Source: Nakamurella alba (lineage in GTDB: Bacteria > Actinomycetota > Actinomycetes > Mycobacteriales > Nakamurellaceae). From it: a stretch of 64,000 nucleotides of DNA. Shown in pieces: positions 24,596 to 34,115 of this stretch. How positions within the stretch are numbered: position 1 is the stretch's first letter; every line of letters begins with the position of its first letter. Below the pieces are notes generated by a model. That model saw only the letters and a list, made by a program, of their open reading frames with translations, made no database searches and was not told the DNA's origin. A program made the position numbers and the translations under genes. The stretch is from assembly GCF_009707545.1 (NCBI RefSeq), contig NZ_WLYK01000018.1, forward strand, positions 19,014 to 83,013, read 5' to 3'.

Positions 24596-24979
24596 ATGAC
24601 CACCACCGAGAACGCAGCGACCGCCGCCACTGAGGCGCCCGCCGTCAAGGCCGCCCACGGCGTCACCCTGAGCGACAGCGCCGCCGAGAAGGCGAAGGCC
24701 CTGCTCGACCGGGACGGCAGCCCCGACATGGTGCTGCGCATCTCGGTGCAGCCGGGTGGCTGCTCGGGACTGCGCTACGAGCTCTTCTTCGACGACCGCA
24801 CGCTGGACGGCGACGCGCTCGTCACCTTCGGCGGTGTCGGCCTGGCGGTCGACCGGATGTCGAAGCCGTACCTGGACGGCGCGGTCATCGACTTCGTCGA
24901 CACCATCGAGAAGCAGGGCTTCACCATCGACAACCCGAACGCGCAGAACTCCTGCGCCTGCGGCGACTCGTTCCACTGA
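24596..24979 (+). CDS. erpA: HesB/IscA/ErpA-type iron-sulfur carrier
   Basis: A 127-residue A-type carrier that passes Fe-S clusters to apo-enzymes. The three ligand Cys are in PGGCSGLRY and NSCACGDSF. GAVIDFVDTIEKQGFTIDNPNA is the conserved middle. The ATG at 24596 follows GAGGGAG. It corresponds to Rv2204c by context. The Rieske protein encoded at 32994-34115 is one potential client. Confidence 0.92.
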   Translation: MTTTENAATAATEAPAVKAAHGVTLSDSAAEKAKALLDRDGSPDMVLRISVQPGGCSGLRYELFFDDRTLDGDALVTFGGVGLAVDRMSKPYLDGAVIDFVDTIEKQGFTIDNPNAQNSCACGDSFH

Positions 24980-25034
24980 GTTGTATTCACTGAGTCATCT
25001 CCGCTGAACACCCTGTTCTCGCACTGACGCGCCG

Positions 25035-25068
25035 GCCGTCACCCGTACTTCTTGCGGGTGGCGGCTTT
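25035..25068 (+). terminator. Candidate terminator after the Fe-S carrier gene
   Basis: GCCGTCACCCG (25035-25045) pairs with CGGGTGGCGGC (25055-25065) as an 11-bp stem with one T-G wobble and a 9-base loop, followed by TTTCG. It lies between the erpA stop and the kinase start. Confidence 0.6.
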
Positions 25069-25121
25069 CGCGTGTGCCGGTAGGGTTCTCCCCGTCCGTC
25101 CCAGCCCTGGAAAGAGGCCTC

Positions 25122-26111
25122 GTGCCGATCATCGTCACCGGCTCCATCGCGACCGACCACCTGATGCACTTCCCCGGGAAGTTCACCGAGTCGCTGCTGC
25201 CGGACCAGCTGCACCGGGTCTCGCTGTCCTTCCTGGTCGACGACCTGGTGGTGCGGCGCGGCGGGGTGGCCCCGAACATCTGCTTCGCGATGGGTCTGCT
25301 GGGTGTGGGTCCGGTGCTGCTGGACGCGGTCGGCGCCGACTTCGACGACTACCGGTCCTGGCTGGAGCGGCACGGCGTGGACTGCAGCCACGTGCACGTC
25401 TGCGCCGACGTGCAGACCGCGCGGTTCGTCTGCACCACCGACGACGACATGAACCAGATCGGCTCCTTCTACGCCGGCGCCATGGCGCGGGCCCGGGAGA
25501 TCGAGCTCGGCCCGGTCGTCGCCGGCCTCGGCTCCGTCGAGCTGGTGATGATCAGCGCCGGTGATCCGGAAGGCATGGTCCGGCACGCCGAGGAGTGCCG
25601 CCAGCGCGGCATCCCGTTCGGCGCCGATCCCTCGCAGCAGCTGGCCCGGCTCGACGGCGACGCCGCCGGCCGCCTGGTCACCGGTGCGGAGCTGCTCTTC
25701 TCCAACGACTACGAGCTCGGCCTGCTCAAGTCCAAGACCGGTTGGTCCGAGGAGGACATCCTTTCCCGGGTCGGGCACCGGGTGACCACCCTGGGCTCGC
25801 AGGGCGTCGAGATCGTCGCCGCCGACGGCAGCCGGCTGCACGTCCCGGTCGTCGGCGAGACCGACAAGGTCGACCCGACCGGCGTCGGCGACGCCTTCCG
25901 CGGCGGGTTCCTGGCCGGCCGCTACCGCGGGCTCGACTTCGAGCAGTCCGCCCGCCTCGGCTCGCTGATGGCGACCCTGGCACTGGAGAACATCGGCACC
26001 CAGGAGTACCACTTCGACCCGGCCGTCGCGGTCCAGCGGCTCACCGACTCCTACGGCGCCGAGCCCACCGCCGAGATCGCCCGGGTCATGGGGTTTGTCG
26101 CAGTCGCGTGA
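25122..26111 (+). CDS. adoK: PfkB family carbohydrate/adenosine kinase (AdoK-like)
   Basis: A 329-residue ribokinase-fold sugar/nucleoside kinase. IIVTGSIATDHLMHFPGKF begins the fold, GGVAPNICFAMG is the substrate-binding GG region, and DPTGVGDAF (about 251-259) is the PfkB signature with the catalytic Asp and anion hole. The homologue Rv2202c in the same position is the mycobacterial adenosine kinase. The GTG at 25122 follows AAAGAGG. Phosphorylation of adenosine is inferred from orthology. Confidence 0.88.
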   Translation: MPIIVTGSIATDHLMHFPGKFTESLLPDQLHRVSLSFLVDDLVVRRGGVAPNICFAMGLLGVGPVLLDAVGADFDDYRSWLERHGVDCSHVHVCADVQTARFVCTTDDDMNQIGSFYAGAMARAREIELGPVVAGLGSVELVMISAGDPEGMVRHAEECRQRGIPFGADPSQQLARLDGDAAGRLVTGAELLFSNDYELGLLKSKTGWSEEDILSRVGHRVTTLGSQGVEIVAADGSRLHVPVVGETDKVDPTGVGDAFRGGFLAGRYRGLDFEQSARLGSLMATLALENIGTQEYHFDPAVAVQRLTDSYGAEPTAEIARVMGFVAVA

Positions 26112-26143
26112 GAGTGCGGCCCCGCGCCCACCGAACGGTGCGA

Positions 26144-26203
26144 GGCGGGCGGACGCGTGCAGCGCAGCGAGGGACGAGCGGAGTGAATGCGTCCGCTACC
26201 GCC
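26144..26203. terminator. Inverted repeat between convergent adoK and asnB
   Basis: GGCGGGCGGACGC (26144-26156) pairs with GCGTCCGC-TA-CCGCC (26189-26203), leaving a 32-base loop with GCGAGGGACGAGCGGAGTGA, a phrase common in actinobacterial intergenic repeats. A bidirectional terminator or dispersed repeat is possible. Confidence 0.4.
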
Positions 26204-26234
26204 GCCGAGCACCCGCGGCCGCCAGGCCGCCATG

Positions 26235-28148
26235 TCACAAATAGACCGGGTAGGCGGGCTCGGGGACGGCGGGGGTGAGGGCACCGGTCACGAAGATCTC
26301 GTGCCAGAGCTGGAAGACCAGCACGGTCCAGATCGGGCGTGACCAGTCGCCGTCGCCGGCGCGGTGCCGGTCCAGCAGCTCCAGCACGGCCGCGGCGTCG
26401 AGGTACTGCTCGGTCTGCGCCGAGGTGATGATGGACCGCGCCCACTCGTAGGAGCCCTCGGCGAGGTAGTGCCGGATCGGCACCGGGAAGCCGAGCTTGC
26501 GGCGGTGCAGCACGTGCGGCGGCACGATCAGCTCCATCGCCTTGCGCAGCGCCACCTTCGTCGCCTGCCCGGACACCTTCTCCTCCGGCGGCACCGTGGA
26601 CGCGACGGCGAACACCTCGGGATCGAGGAACGGCACCCGCAGCTCGAGCGAGTTGGCCATGGTCATCTTGTCGGCCTTGACCAGGATGTCGCCGCGCAGC
26701 CAGGTGAACAGGTCGATGTGCTGCATCCGGGAGATCGGGTCGGACCCGCGGGACAGCGCGTACACCGGGTCGGTGACGTCCCGGAACGAGCGGCCCTCCT
26801 GGTAGGTGTGCAGCAGCCCGGGCAGCTGCTCCTCGCGGAAGATCCGCGCGTTGCCGTAGTAGCGCTGCTCCAGGTCGATCGCCCCGCGGCGCAGCAGGTC
26901 CTTCCCGCGGAACCCGCGCGGCAGCGACCGGCCGATCGCGCCGAGCCCGCGGCGCAGCGGCCCCGGCAGGCCGGTGATCGGTGCCAGCGACCGCGGCTCG
27001 CGGTAGATGTTGTAGCCGCCGAACAGCTCGTCGGCACCCTCGCCGGAGAGCACCACCTTCACGTGCTTGCGGGCCTCGTTGGCGACGAAGTAGAGCGGCA
27101 CCAGCGCCGGGTCGGCGACCGGGTCGTCGAGGTACCAGACGATCAGCGGCAGCGTCGAGGTCAGCTCCTCCTCGGACACCGTGCGGATGATGTGCCGGAC
27201 CCCGATCGCTTCCGCCGACTCGGCGGCCACGTCGATCTCCGAGTAGCCCTGCCGGTCGAAGCCGGTGGTGAAGGTCATCAGGTCCGGGTTGTGCCGCTTG
27301 GCCAGCGCCGCGACCGCGGTGGAGTCGATGCCGCCGGACAGGAACGAGCCGACGGTGACGTCGGCCCGCATGTGCGCGCCGACCGAGTCGTCCATCACCT
27401 CGGCGATGCGCCGGTACAGGTCGGTGCGCTCGGCATCGGTGCGCACCGGCTTCGGCAGGAACGCCGGGTGGAAGTAGCGCCGGGTGGTCAGCGGCTCACC
27501 GGGGGAGAGGCGGAACCAGGTGCCGGACTCCACCTTCCGGATCGCGGCGTCCATGGTGGCCGGCTCGGGCACGTACTGCAGCACCAGGTAGTGCTGCAGC
27601 GCGGCCGGGTCGACCGTCGCGGTCCCGGTGAGCTCGCGCAGGCCCTTGGCCTCGGAGGAGAAGCCGATGCCGTCCGGCAGTTCCGCGACGAACATCGGCT
27701 TGATGCCGAACGGGTCACGGGCGCCGGTCAGCACCCGCTGCTCTGTGTCCCAGATCAGGAACGCGAACATGCCGCGCAGCCGGGACACCGCCTCCGGCCC
27801 CCAGTGGTGCACGGCCGCGACGATCGCCTCGCCGTCGCCCTCGGTGCGGAAGGTGGTGCCGAACTCCTCGGCGAGTTGCGAGCGCAGCTCCAGGTAGTTG
27901 TAGATCTCGCCGTTGAAGACCAGCGCGTAGCGGTCCGGGGACTCCGGCGGCCCCCAGCGCAGCGGCTGGTGCGAGTGCTCGATGTCGATGATGGACAGCC
28001 GGTTGAAGCCGAACACCACGTCCGCGTCGTTCCAGGTGCCGGCGTCGTCCGGGCCGCGGTGCCGGGCACAGCGCATGCCCGCCGCGATCGCGTCCACCCG
28101 GTCCGCGGCGGTGCCGTTGCCGGAGAGAAAACCCATCAGTCCGCACAC
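26235..28148 (-). CDS. asnB: Asparagine synthase (glutamine-hydrolysing)
   Basis: A 637-residue two-domain enzyme that makes asparagine from aspartate, glutamine and ATP. The N-terminal Ntn glutaminase begins Val-Cys (the GTG start exposes the catalytic Cys2 in CGLMGF), with RHRGPDDAGTW and NGEIYNYLELR. The synthetase domain holds the PP-loop SFLSGGIDSTAVAAL and SGEGADELFGGYNIY. A longer in-frame start at 28268 is rejected because it would bury Cys2. Rv2201 occupies the same place. Cell-wall amidotransferase roles are known for some relatives. Confidence 0.93.
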   Translation of the reverse strand: MCGLMGFLSGNGTAADRVDAIAAGMRCARHRGPDDAGTWNDADVVFGFNRLSIIDIEHSHQPLRWGPPESPDRYALVFNGEIYNYLELRSQLAEEFGTTFRTEGDGEAIVAAVHHWGPEAVSRLRGMFAFLIWDTEQRVLTGARDPFGIKPMFVAELPDGIGFSSEAKGLRELTGTATVDPAALQHYLVLQYVPEPATMDAAIRKVESGTWFRLSPGEPLTTRRYFHPAFLPKPVRTDAERTDLYRRIAEVMDDSVGAHMRADVTVGSFLSGGIDSTAVAALAKRHNPDLMTFTTGFDRQGYSEIDVAAESAEAIGVRHIIRTVSEEELTSTLPLIVWYLDDPVADPALVPLYFVANEARKHVKVVLSGEGADELFGGYNIYREPRSLAPITGLPGPLRRGLGAIGRSLPRGFRGKDLLRRGAIDLEQRYYGNARIFREEQLPGLLHTYQEGRSFRDVTDPVYALSRGSDPISRMQHIDLFTWLRGDILVKADKMTMANSLELRVPFLDPEVFAVASTVPPEEKVSGQATKVALRKAMELIVPPHVLHRRKLGFPVPIRHYLAEGSYEWARSIITSAQTEQYLDAAAVLELLDRHRAGDGDWSRPIWTVLVFQLWHEIFVTGALTPAVPEPAYPVYL

Positions 28149-28470
28149 GTGTGCCGTCCACCTGTCCTGTTGCTGTTCGCGCCTGACCCACTGCCCGAGC
28201 CATCGCCCGGGCCGGCCGGAATCCCGGCCCGGGCCAGTATCCCGGACGCGCCACGCGAACCCGGGCACGTCTCACAGGCGCCTCACCAGCAAATCTTCGA
28301 CAAGTTGTAGAGAAGTTGTCCGCGACACCCGACCTGGCGGGGCCGGACGGTCCCACGTCGAGTAATCTCACCCCTGTCACCCGCCGCGACAGCCGTGTTC
28401 CGTCATGCGTACGCGCCGGGGGACGACGGCACCTGGAAGGTGTCCGTTCCGTACGAGGGAAGGTGCGCGC
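28149..28470. other. Divergent intergenic region asnB/ctaC
   Basis: About 322 bases without a gene. It contains a GC-rich hairpin (GGCCGGCCGG/CCGGCCCGGGCC around 28211-28235), the dyad at 28296-28312 shared with the ctaE promoter region, a nearby TTGTCCGCGACA, and the ctaC ribosome site GAGGGAAGG (28456-28464). Confidence 0.6.
28296..28312. promoter_or_regulatory. 17-bp dyad upstream of ctaC (candidate operator, site 1)
   Basis: TTCGACAAGTTGTAGAG, an imperfect palindrome preceded by AAATC. It matches the perfect palindrome at 35744-35760 over AAATCTTCGACAA-n-TTGT. It lies 158 bases before ctaC and 147 before asnB. Confidence 0.55.
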
Positions 28471-29421
28471 GTGGCTCGGTCTCGCGGTGCTCGGCGGTGG
28501 CCCCTGGCCGTCGCCCTGGTCGTGGCCGGCCTGCTGGCCAGTGGCTGCTCGTCCACCGATCTGCCCCGGTTCGGGTGGCCCGAGGGAGTCACCGAGCAGG
28601 CCCGCCGGATGCAGGGTTTCTGGTCCTGGTCGGTGATCGCCGCGCTGGCGATCGGCGTGCTCGTCTGGGCGCTGATGTTCTGGTCGTTCTTCGCGTACCG
28701 CAAGAAGAAGAACTCCCCGACGTACCCGAAGCAGACCAAGGAGAACCTCCCGCTGGAGCTGGTCTACACGGCCGTCCCGCTGGTGATGGTCGCGGTCCTC
28801 TTCTACTTCACCGTCACCACCGAGAACTTCGTCCTGAAGAAGGACGCGCAGGCCGACGTCACCGTCGACGTCGTGGCACAGAAGTGGGCCTGGGACTTCG
28901 GGTACCAGGGCACCGTCGTGGAGAACGTCGGTGGCGAGGTGCACACCATCGGCACCTCCGACGAGGTCCCGATCCTGGTCCTCCCGGTCGGCAAGACCAT
29001 CGAGTACCACCTGGAGTCGCAGGACGTCATCCACTCGTTCTGGGTGCCGGACTTCCTGTTCAAGCGCGACGTGTTCCCGGATCCCGAGGCGAACGCCACC
29101 GACAACGTCTTCCAGAACAAGATCGAGCGGACCGGCGCGTTCGTCGGCCGGTGCGCCGAGCTCTGCGGCACCTACCACTCGGCGATGAACTTCGAGGTCC
29201 GTGCGGTCCCGGAGAACATCTACAACCGCTACATCGAGCTGCGCCAGCAGGTCGACCAGGCCACCGGCGCCCCGTACACCGCGGCCGCCGCGCTGATCCA
29301 GGTCGGCTCCGAGTTCCCGGAGTGCGGCGACCTGTGCGCCGAGCGGTCCACCACGACCTACCCGCTGGATCCAGACCGTGAGGCCAAGGCCGCGTCGCAG
29401 CCGCAGGCAGGGGGAAGCTGA
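28471..29421 (+). CDS. ctaC: Cytochrome c oxidase subunit II
   Basis: A 316-residue subunit of the aa3 oxidase that carries the CuA electron-entry site. It is a lipoprotein (LASGC, Cys at about 26) with two membrane helices (about 48-70 and 93-115) and a periplasmic cupredoxin domain. CAELCGTYHSAM at about 228-239 gives the two Cys, His and Met CuA ligands, and the WAWDFGY aromatic patch lies before it. The GTG at 28471 follows GAGGGAAGG. The C-terminal tail carries an extra CGDLC pair not needed for CuA. Rv2200c is the positional homologue. Confidence 0.95.
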   Translation: MARSRGARRWPLAVALVVAGLLASGCSSTDLPRFGWPEGVTEQARRMQGFWSWSVIAALAIGVLVWALMFWSFFAYRKKKNSPTYPKQTKENLPLELVYTAVPLVMVAVLFYFTVTTENFVLKKDAQADVTVDVVAQKWAWDFGYQGTVVENVGGEVHTIGTSDEVPILVLPVGKTIEYHLESQDVIHSFWVPDFLFKRDVFPDPEANATDNVFQNKIERTGAFVGRCAELCGTYHSAMNFEVRAVPENIYNRYIELRQQVDQATGAPYTAAAALIQVGSEFPECGDLCAERSTTTYPLDPDREAKAASQPQAGGS

Positions 29422-29894
29422 TGTCCGGGCACGACGCTCCGACCACCGTTCTCGAGGGCGAGGACCGCGAGATCCCCAAGGAGGGCATGCGGGTCGAGGC
29501 CTGGATCTTCCTGGCCCTCACCGTGTTCTTCGCCTTCGCCGCGGTGCTCTACGGCATCCTGGCCGGTGACGTCGAGCCGGTCGGCGTGGTGGCACTGGCA
29601 CTGACCGCCGGCCTCTCGCTGATCATCGGCACCTTCCTGCTGTTCTCCGCCCGCCGGCTCGACCAGGCGCGGCCCGAGGACGACGATGACGCCGACGTGG
29701 CGGACGGGGCCGGCGAGCTCGGCTTCTTCTCGCCCGGCTCCTACTGGCCCTTCGGCATGGCCCTGGCCGCGGCGTTCACCGCGGTGGCCACCGCCTTCCT
29801 GCTGGTCTGGCTGATGGTCATCACCATCGGCTTCCTGATGATGGCCATCTGCGGCCTGCTCTTCGAGTACCACCGCCGCCCGCAGAGTCATTGA
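29421..29894 (+). CDS. ctaF: Cytochrome c oxidase subunit IV
   Basis: A 157-residue four-helix membrane protein, the actinobacterial subunit IV that stabilises the aa3 oxidase in the bc1-aa3 supercomplex. Its start is VEAWIFLALTVFFAFAAVLYG, with GSYWPFGMALAAAF later. The ATG overlaps the ctaC stop by one base (TGATG), so the two are coupled. It matches Rv2199c by position and layout. A strong terminator follows. Confidence 0.93.
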   Translation: MSGHDAPTTVLEGEDREIPKEGMRVEAWIFLALTVFFAFAAVLYGILAGDVEPVGVVALALTAGLSLIIGTFLLFSARRLDQARPEDDDDADVADGAGELGFFSPGSYWPFGMALAAAFTAVATAFLLVWLMVITIGFLMMAICGLLFEYHRRPQSH

Positions 29895-29924
29895 AAAAGC
29901 AGAGTCATTAGATCCTGCTCAGCA

Positions 29925-29960
29925 CGAAAGCCCGGACCCCGCACAGGGTCCGGGCTTTCG
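29925..29960. terminator. Strong terminator after ctaC-ctaF
   Basis: CGAAAGCCCGGACCC (29925-29939) and GGGTCCGGGCTTTCG (29946-29960) form a perfect 15-bp stem with a 6-base loop. Each side ends in A or T runs within the stem, so it may terminate in both directions. Confidence 0.85.
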
Positions 29961-29983
29961 TCGTTCGGAGGATCTGAGCTTGC

Positions 29984-30343
29984 TCAGCGGCCCAGCTCCG
30001 GCTGGTCCAGCACCCGCAGCCAGCTGCCGTCGGTCTGCCGGCGCACCACCTGCACCCGGACCCCGCCGCCGTCCTGCGGCGGGGTGGTGGTGAGCGCCAG
30101 GTCGCCGGCCGTCAGCGTCGGGCCGGGGGTCTCCTGCTGGAACTCGCGGTCGATCCCCGGGAACGCCTGCTCCCAGAACTTGCGGATCGCGTCCCGGCCG
30201 CGTGTCTCCTGACCGGGCGGGAACGCCATCACCGCGTCCGGCTCGTACAGCGCCGCGACGCCGGCGGCGTCTTTCGCGTTCGCCCGCTCGACGAAGAGCC
30301 GGGTGATGTCCTCCGGGGTCCGTGCCTGCTCGTGTTCGGTCAT
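29984..30343 (-). CDS. SnoaL/NTF2-like protein
   Basis: A 119-residue cone-shaped NTF2-fold protein (DUF4440/SnoaL type): TPEDITRLFVERANAKDAAGVAALYEPDAVM, GRDAIRKFWEQAFP, and a C-terminal WLRVLDQPELGR. Such proteins bind or isomerise small molecules or are orphan. The ATG at 30343 follows GGAGG. It diverges from a LysR regulator, the usual arrangement for a regulator and its target. The pair sits inside the respiratory locus without an evident link. Confidence 0.8.
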   Translation of the reverse strand: MTEHEQARTPEDITRLFVERANAKDAAGVAALYEPDAVMAFPPGQETRGRDAIRKFWEQAFPGIDREFQQETPGPTLTAGDLALTTTPPQDGGGVRVQVVRRQTDGSWLRVLDQPELGR

Positions 30344-30435
30344 GCCTCCAACCTGCTCCTGCGTTGGCCAGAAGTCCAACAGCTGATCCTGATGCTAGCC
30401 AGCAGCAGTGGTGATGTCCGGCGTACCGTCCATCC

Positions 30436-31347
30436 ATGGAACTGCACCAGCTGGAGTACCTGACGGCAGTGGTCGACCACGGCACCTTCACCGCTGCGGC
30501 CGCCGCGCTGCACGTGAGCCAGTCCGGGGTGAGCGCGCAGATCCGCAAGCTCGAGCATGAGCTCGGCGAGGAGCTGCTGGACCGCACCGGCCTCCGGGTG
30601 ACGCCGACACATGCCGGGGTCGCGGTGCTGCCGCATGCGCGTGCGGCGCTGGCCGCGGTGGCCGCGGTGCGGGAGGCGATCGGCGAGGTGACCGGTCTGC
30701 TGCGCGGCCGGGTGACCGTCGGCATGGTGACGGCCTGTGCGATCCCGGCGCTGTTCGAGGGCTTGCAGCGATTCCGGGCGGCTCACCCGGACGTCGAGAT
30801 GCGGCTCACCGAGAGCGGTTCCGACGATCTGCTGGCCGGCGTCCGGGACGGCCGCTTCGACGTGGTGCTCACCGGCCTGGCCGGGCCGCCGCCGGCCGAC
30901 GTGCAGGCGGTCACCGTCGTCGACGACGAGCTGGTGCTGGTCCGTGCCGACGCGGGCCCGGTGCCCGGACCCTGCGGCCTGGCCGACATCGCGGCCGGTC
31001 CGCTGGTCACCTTGGTCCCGGGCTCCGGTGTCCGGACCGCCTTCGAGAACGCCTGTGCCGCCGCCGGTCTGCGCCCGGTGGTCGGGCTGGAGGCGGGCAG
31101 TCCGGAGGCCGTACTGGCGCTGGTGCGCCGCGGGCTCGGCATCGGCGTGGTCGCCCGCTCGATGGTGGGGGAGGGGACCGGGCTGGCGGTGTCCGAGTTC
31201 GACGGTGTTGCCGTGCGGTCGCAGCTGGTGCTGCTCCGCCGCAGTGCCGCCTCGCCGGCGGCGCGGGCGCTGCTGGATGCGCTGACAGCTGCCTTCACCG
31301 GGACCGACACAGAAGGGGCCGAGACGCAGCAGGCGGGCGCTCCCTGA
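30436..31347 (+). CDS. LysR family transcriptional regulator
   Basis: A 303-residue LysR regulator. The N-terminal winged helix-turn-helix (MELHQLEYLTAVVDHGTFTAAAAALHVSQSGVSAQIRKLEHELG in the order of the family) is followed by a periplasmic-binding-like effector domain (GRVTVGMVTACAIPALFEGL, VRDGRFDVVLTGLAGP). It is divergent from the SnoaL-like gene and may control it from the 92-base gap. Its end overlaps the convergent qcrB terminator. The co-inducer is unknown. Confidence 0.9.
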   Translation: MELHQLEYLTAVVDHGTFTAAAAALHVSQSGVSAQIRKLEHELGEELLDRTGLRVTPTHAGVAVLPHARAALAAVAAVREAIGEVTGLLRGRVTVGMVTACAIPALFEGLQRFRAAHPDVEMRLTESGSDDLLAGVRDGRFDVVLTGLAGPPPADVQAVTVVDDELVLVRADAGPVPGPCGLADIAAGPLVTLVPGSGVRTAFENACAAAGLRPVVGLEAGSPEAVLALVRRGLGIGVVARSMVGEGTGLAVSEFDGVAVRSQLVLLRRSAASPAARALLDALTAAFTGTDTEGAETQQAGAP

Positions 31348-31360
31348 GGGAACGCCCGCC
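31332..31360. terminator. Bidirectional terminator between lysR and qcrB
   Basis: GGCGGGCG-C-TCCC (31332-31344) and GGGA-A-CGCCCGCC (31348-31360) form a 12-bp stem with one C-A mismatch and a 3-base loop, followed by TTCTC. It includes the lysR stop codon. Confidence 0.7.
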
Positions 31361-31383
31361 TTCTCGCAGCTGATGCGCGGGAG

Positions 31384-32997
31384 CTACTGCTGTCCGGCCC
31401 CGGTGATCTCCGAGTCCGAACCGATCTCCTCGTGGTGGATCTGCCCGGTGGTGTCCTTCGGGGAGATCATGCCGCGGCGGGCCAGTCCGGCGGAGCCGAG
31501 CTGGTTCATCCGCTTGGGCACCGGAGCGCCCTGGTAGGCGAGCGGGATCGGGTGGCCGTGGCTGTCCACCGGGCCGAGCGGCTGGTGGATCTCGATGAAC
31601 TCGCCGTGCGGGAGGCGCCGGATGATGCCGGTCTCCACGCCGTGCTCCAGCACCGCGCGGTCCGCGTGCTGCAGGCCCAGGCACAACCGGTAGGTGATGA
31701 CGTAGCAGAGCACCGGCAGCACGATCGATCCGATACGGCCGACCCAGGTCATCACGTTGAGCGAGATGTCCAGCTTGAAGGCGAAGAGGTCGTTCGCGCC
31801 GTTGATCAGGTTGAGGATGTAGAAGGACAGGAACGCGACACCCAGCGAGGTGCGGACCGGCACGTCGCGCGGGCGCTGCAGCAGGTTGTGCATCGCGTTG
31901 TCCTTGGTGAACTTCTTCTCGATCCACGGATACGAGATCACCAGGATCATCAGCACCGTGGCGCCGCCGATCGCGGGGAAGAACACCGCCGGCACCATGT
32001 AGTGCCCGAACAGGTTCCGGATCTCCCAGTCCGGCCATATTCGGACCATGCCGTCGAGGAAGCCCATGTAGAAGTCGGGTTGGACGCCGGCCGACACCTG
32101 TGACGGGTTGTACGGCCCGAGATTCCAGATGGGGTTGATCTGGAACAACCCGGAGAGCAGGACGATGATGCCGACGACGACGAAGAGGAAGCCACCCCCC
32201 TTCGCGGCGAAGGTCGGGAGGACCCGGACGCCGACGACGTTGTTCTCCGTGGCGCGCGGCCCGGGGAACTGGGTGTGCTTCTGGAACCAGACGAGACCGA
32301 CGTGCACGGCGATCAGCGCCAGGATGATGCCCGGGATCAGCAGGATGTGCAGCGAGTAGAACCGGCCGATGACGATCTCGCCGGGGTAGTCACCGCCGAA
32401 CACCGCCCAGTGCGCCCAGGTGCCGATGACCGGGATCGACAGGATGAACGCCGACACCGCCCGCAGGCCCGTGCCGGAGAGCAGGTCGTCCGGCAGGGAG
32501 TAGCCGAGGAAGCCCTCGGCCATGCCCAGCACCAGCAGCAGGACGCCGATGACCCAGTTCGCCTCACGCGGCTTGCGGAACGCACCCGTGAAAAAGATGC
32601 GCATCATGTGCAGCATCATCGACGCGAGGAAGATCAGCGCCGCCCAGTGGTGGATCTGCCGGACCAGCAGGCCGCCGCGCACCTCGAACGAGATGTTCAG
32701 CGAGGACTCGAACGCCCGGGACATCGGGACGCCGCGCAGCTTGTCGTACACACCCTGGTAGACGGTCTCGCCCATGGACGCGTCGAAGAACAGCGTCAGG
32801 TACACACCGGACAGCAGCAGGATGATGAACGAGTAGATCGCGGCCTCGCCCAGCATGAACGACCAGTGCGTCGGGAAGACCTTGTTCATGGCGGTCCGCA
32901 GCGGGCGGGCGCCGTGGTACCGGATGTCCGCGCCGTCCAGTGCGGTCTGCACCAGGCCGCCGGACTTCTTCGTGGTGCGGGTCGTGAGACGGCTCAT
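31384..32997 (-). CDS. qcrB: Cytochrome bc1 complex cytochrome b subunit
   Basis: The 537-residue menaquinol-oxidising subunit with two b hemes. [20 protein letters not shown] and [19 protein letters not shown] carry the heme-ligand His, and QPDFYMG is the actinobacterial counterpart of the PEWY Qo-site motif. About eight to nine membrane helices precede a long hydrophilic C-terminal tail (about 440-537) typical of actinobacterial QcrB. The ATG overlaps the qcrA stop (ATGA). It is the last gene of ctaE-qcrC-qcrA-qcrB. Confidence 0.96.
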   Translation of the reverse strand: MSRLTTRTTKKSGGLVQTALDGADIRYHGARPLRTAMNKVFPTHWSFMLGEAAIYSFIILLLSGVYLTLFFDASMGETVYQGVYDKLRGVPMSRAFESSLNISFEVRGGLLVRQIHHWAALIFLASMMLHMMRIFFTGAFRKPREANWVIGVLLLVLGMAEGFLGYSLPDDLLSGTGLRAVSAFILSIPVIGTWAHWAVFGGDYPGEIVIGRFYSLHILLIPGIILALIAVHVGLVWFQKHTQFPGPRATENNVVGVRVLPTFAAKGGGFLFVVVGIIVLLSGLFQINPIWNLGPYNPSQVSAGVQPDFYMGFLDGMVRIWPDWEIRNLFGHYMVPAVFFPAIGGATVLMILVISYPWIEKKFTKDNAMHNLLQRPRDVPVRTSLGVAFLSFYILNLINGANDLFAFKLDISLNVMTWVGRIGSIVLPVLCYVITYRLCLGLQHADRAVLEHGVETGIIRRLPHGEFIEIHQPLGPVDSHGHPIPLAYQGAPVPKRMNQLGSAGLARRGMISPKDTTGQIHHEEIGSDSEITGAGQQ

Positions 32998-34115
32998 GAC
33001 TCCGATCCTTTCGGGTGCGAACCCCACGGACGGCTGCCCTGGTTGGACTCCCAGAAGCCGGGGCCGACCGGCTCGATGAAGTCGCTCTCGGCGATGAGGT
33101 ACCCCTCGTCGTCGATTCCGATGTGCAGCTGCGGCAGCGGGCGGGTGGCCGGTCCGAAGACCGGGCGGGCACCGTCGAACACGTCGAACTGGGACTGGTG
33201 GCACGGGCACAGGATCCGACCGGTCTGCTGTTCGTACAGCGAGACCGGGCAGCCGACGTGCGTGCAGATCTTCGAGTAGGCGTAGATGTCGCCGTACTCG
33301 AATCCGTCCTGGCCGTCACGGATCATCACCGTGGCGTCGGAGCGGAGGCGGAACAACATCACCGCGGCGTCGGAGGCCTTCGCGCCTCCGGGGACACCGG
33401 GGAAGACGGTGGTGAGCGAGCCGGCCGGGATGTCCTCGGGGCGCACCGGGGTGCCGTCCACCTGGGCCATCCGGACCTTCGTGCCGTCGGCGGCGGGCGC
33501 CCACGGGGTGACCCAGAGATCGGACTGGTCGCCCTTCTCCCACGGGTTCTTGATCAGGCCGCCGAGGATCGGCACGGCGGCGGCGATGCCGACCACGCCA
33601 CCGGCGAGGGCGAGCGAGCCCTTGATCGCCGAGCGGCGCTTGACCATGCCCATCTTGTCGACGGTGTCCATGACCTCGGCGCCCAGCGTCTGCCGGGAGA
33701 CCTCGTCGGACATGCCCTGGTGCCGCTGCTGCACGGCGACCTCGTGCGGGGCGATCTTCTTCGCCAGCGCGATGATGCCGATGCCGAAGCAGAGCAGGGC
33801 CAGACCCAGGGTGAGGCCGATGAGCGGCGTGTAGAGCGCGTAGATGATCTGGTCGTCGCCCGAGTAGGCGTCCTTGTAGCCGGCCGGCCAGACGATGAAG
33901 ATCACCACGAAGGCGGCACCGAACAGCGCGGTCAGCAGGAACCACTTCGCGACGGAACGCTCGGCGTGCTTGTCCGCGGGGGAGCCCGGGACGTACCGCT
34001 CGCCGTACTCGACCAGATCGACACCGTCGAGGGCGGCGCCGTGACGCGCCTTCTCCTCCCGGGTCATCCGGGCGAACTCCTCCTCGGTGATCTCCGGGAC
34101 GTCGTTCGCGCTCAT
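32994..34115 (-). CDS. qcrA: Cytochrome bc1 complex Rieske iron-sulfur subunit
   Basis: 373 residues with three membrane helices in the N-terminal half (about 63-82, 93-117 and 165-185), an actinobacterial feature, and a C-terminal Rieske domain. CTHVGC and CPCHQSQFD (about 284-311) supply the 2Cys-2His ligands of the [2Fe-2S] cluster. It moves electrons from menaquinol to the diheme cytochrome c. Both ends overlap their neighbours by 4 bases (ATGA), so the qcr genes are translationally coupled. Confidence 0.96.
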   Translation of the reverse strand: MSANDVPEITEEEFARMTREEKARHGAALDGVDLVEYGERYVPGSPADKHAERSVAKWFLLTALFGAAFVVIFIVWPAGYKDAYSGDDQIIYALYTPLIGLTLGLALLCFGIGIIALAKKIAPHEVAVQQRHQGMSDEVSRQTLGAEVMDTVDKMGMVKRRSAIKGSLALAGGVVGIAAAVPILGGLIKNPWEKGDQSDLWVTPWAPAADGTKVRMAQVDGTPVRPEDIPAGSLTTVFPGVPGGAKASDAAVMLFRLRSDATVMIRDGQDGFEYGDIYAYSKICTHVGCPVSLYEQQTGRILCPCHQSQFDVFDGARPVFGPATRPLPQLHIGIDDEGYLIAESDFIEPVGPGFWESNQGSRPWGSHPKGSES

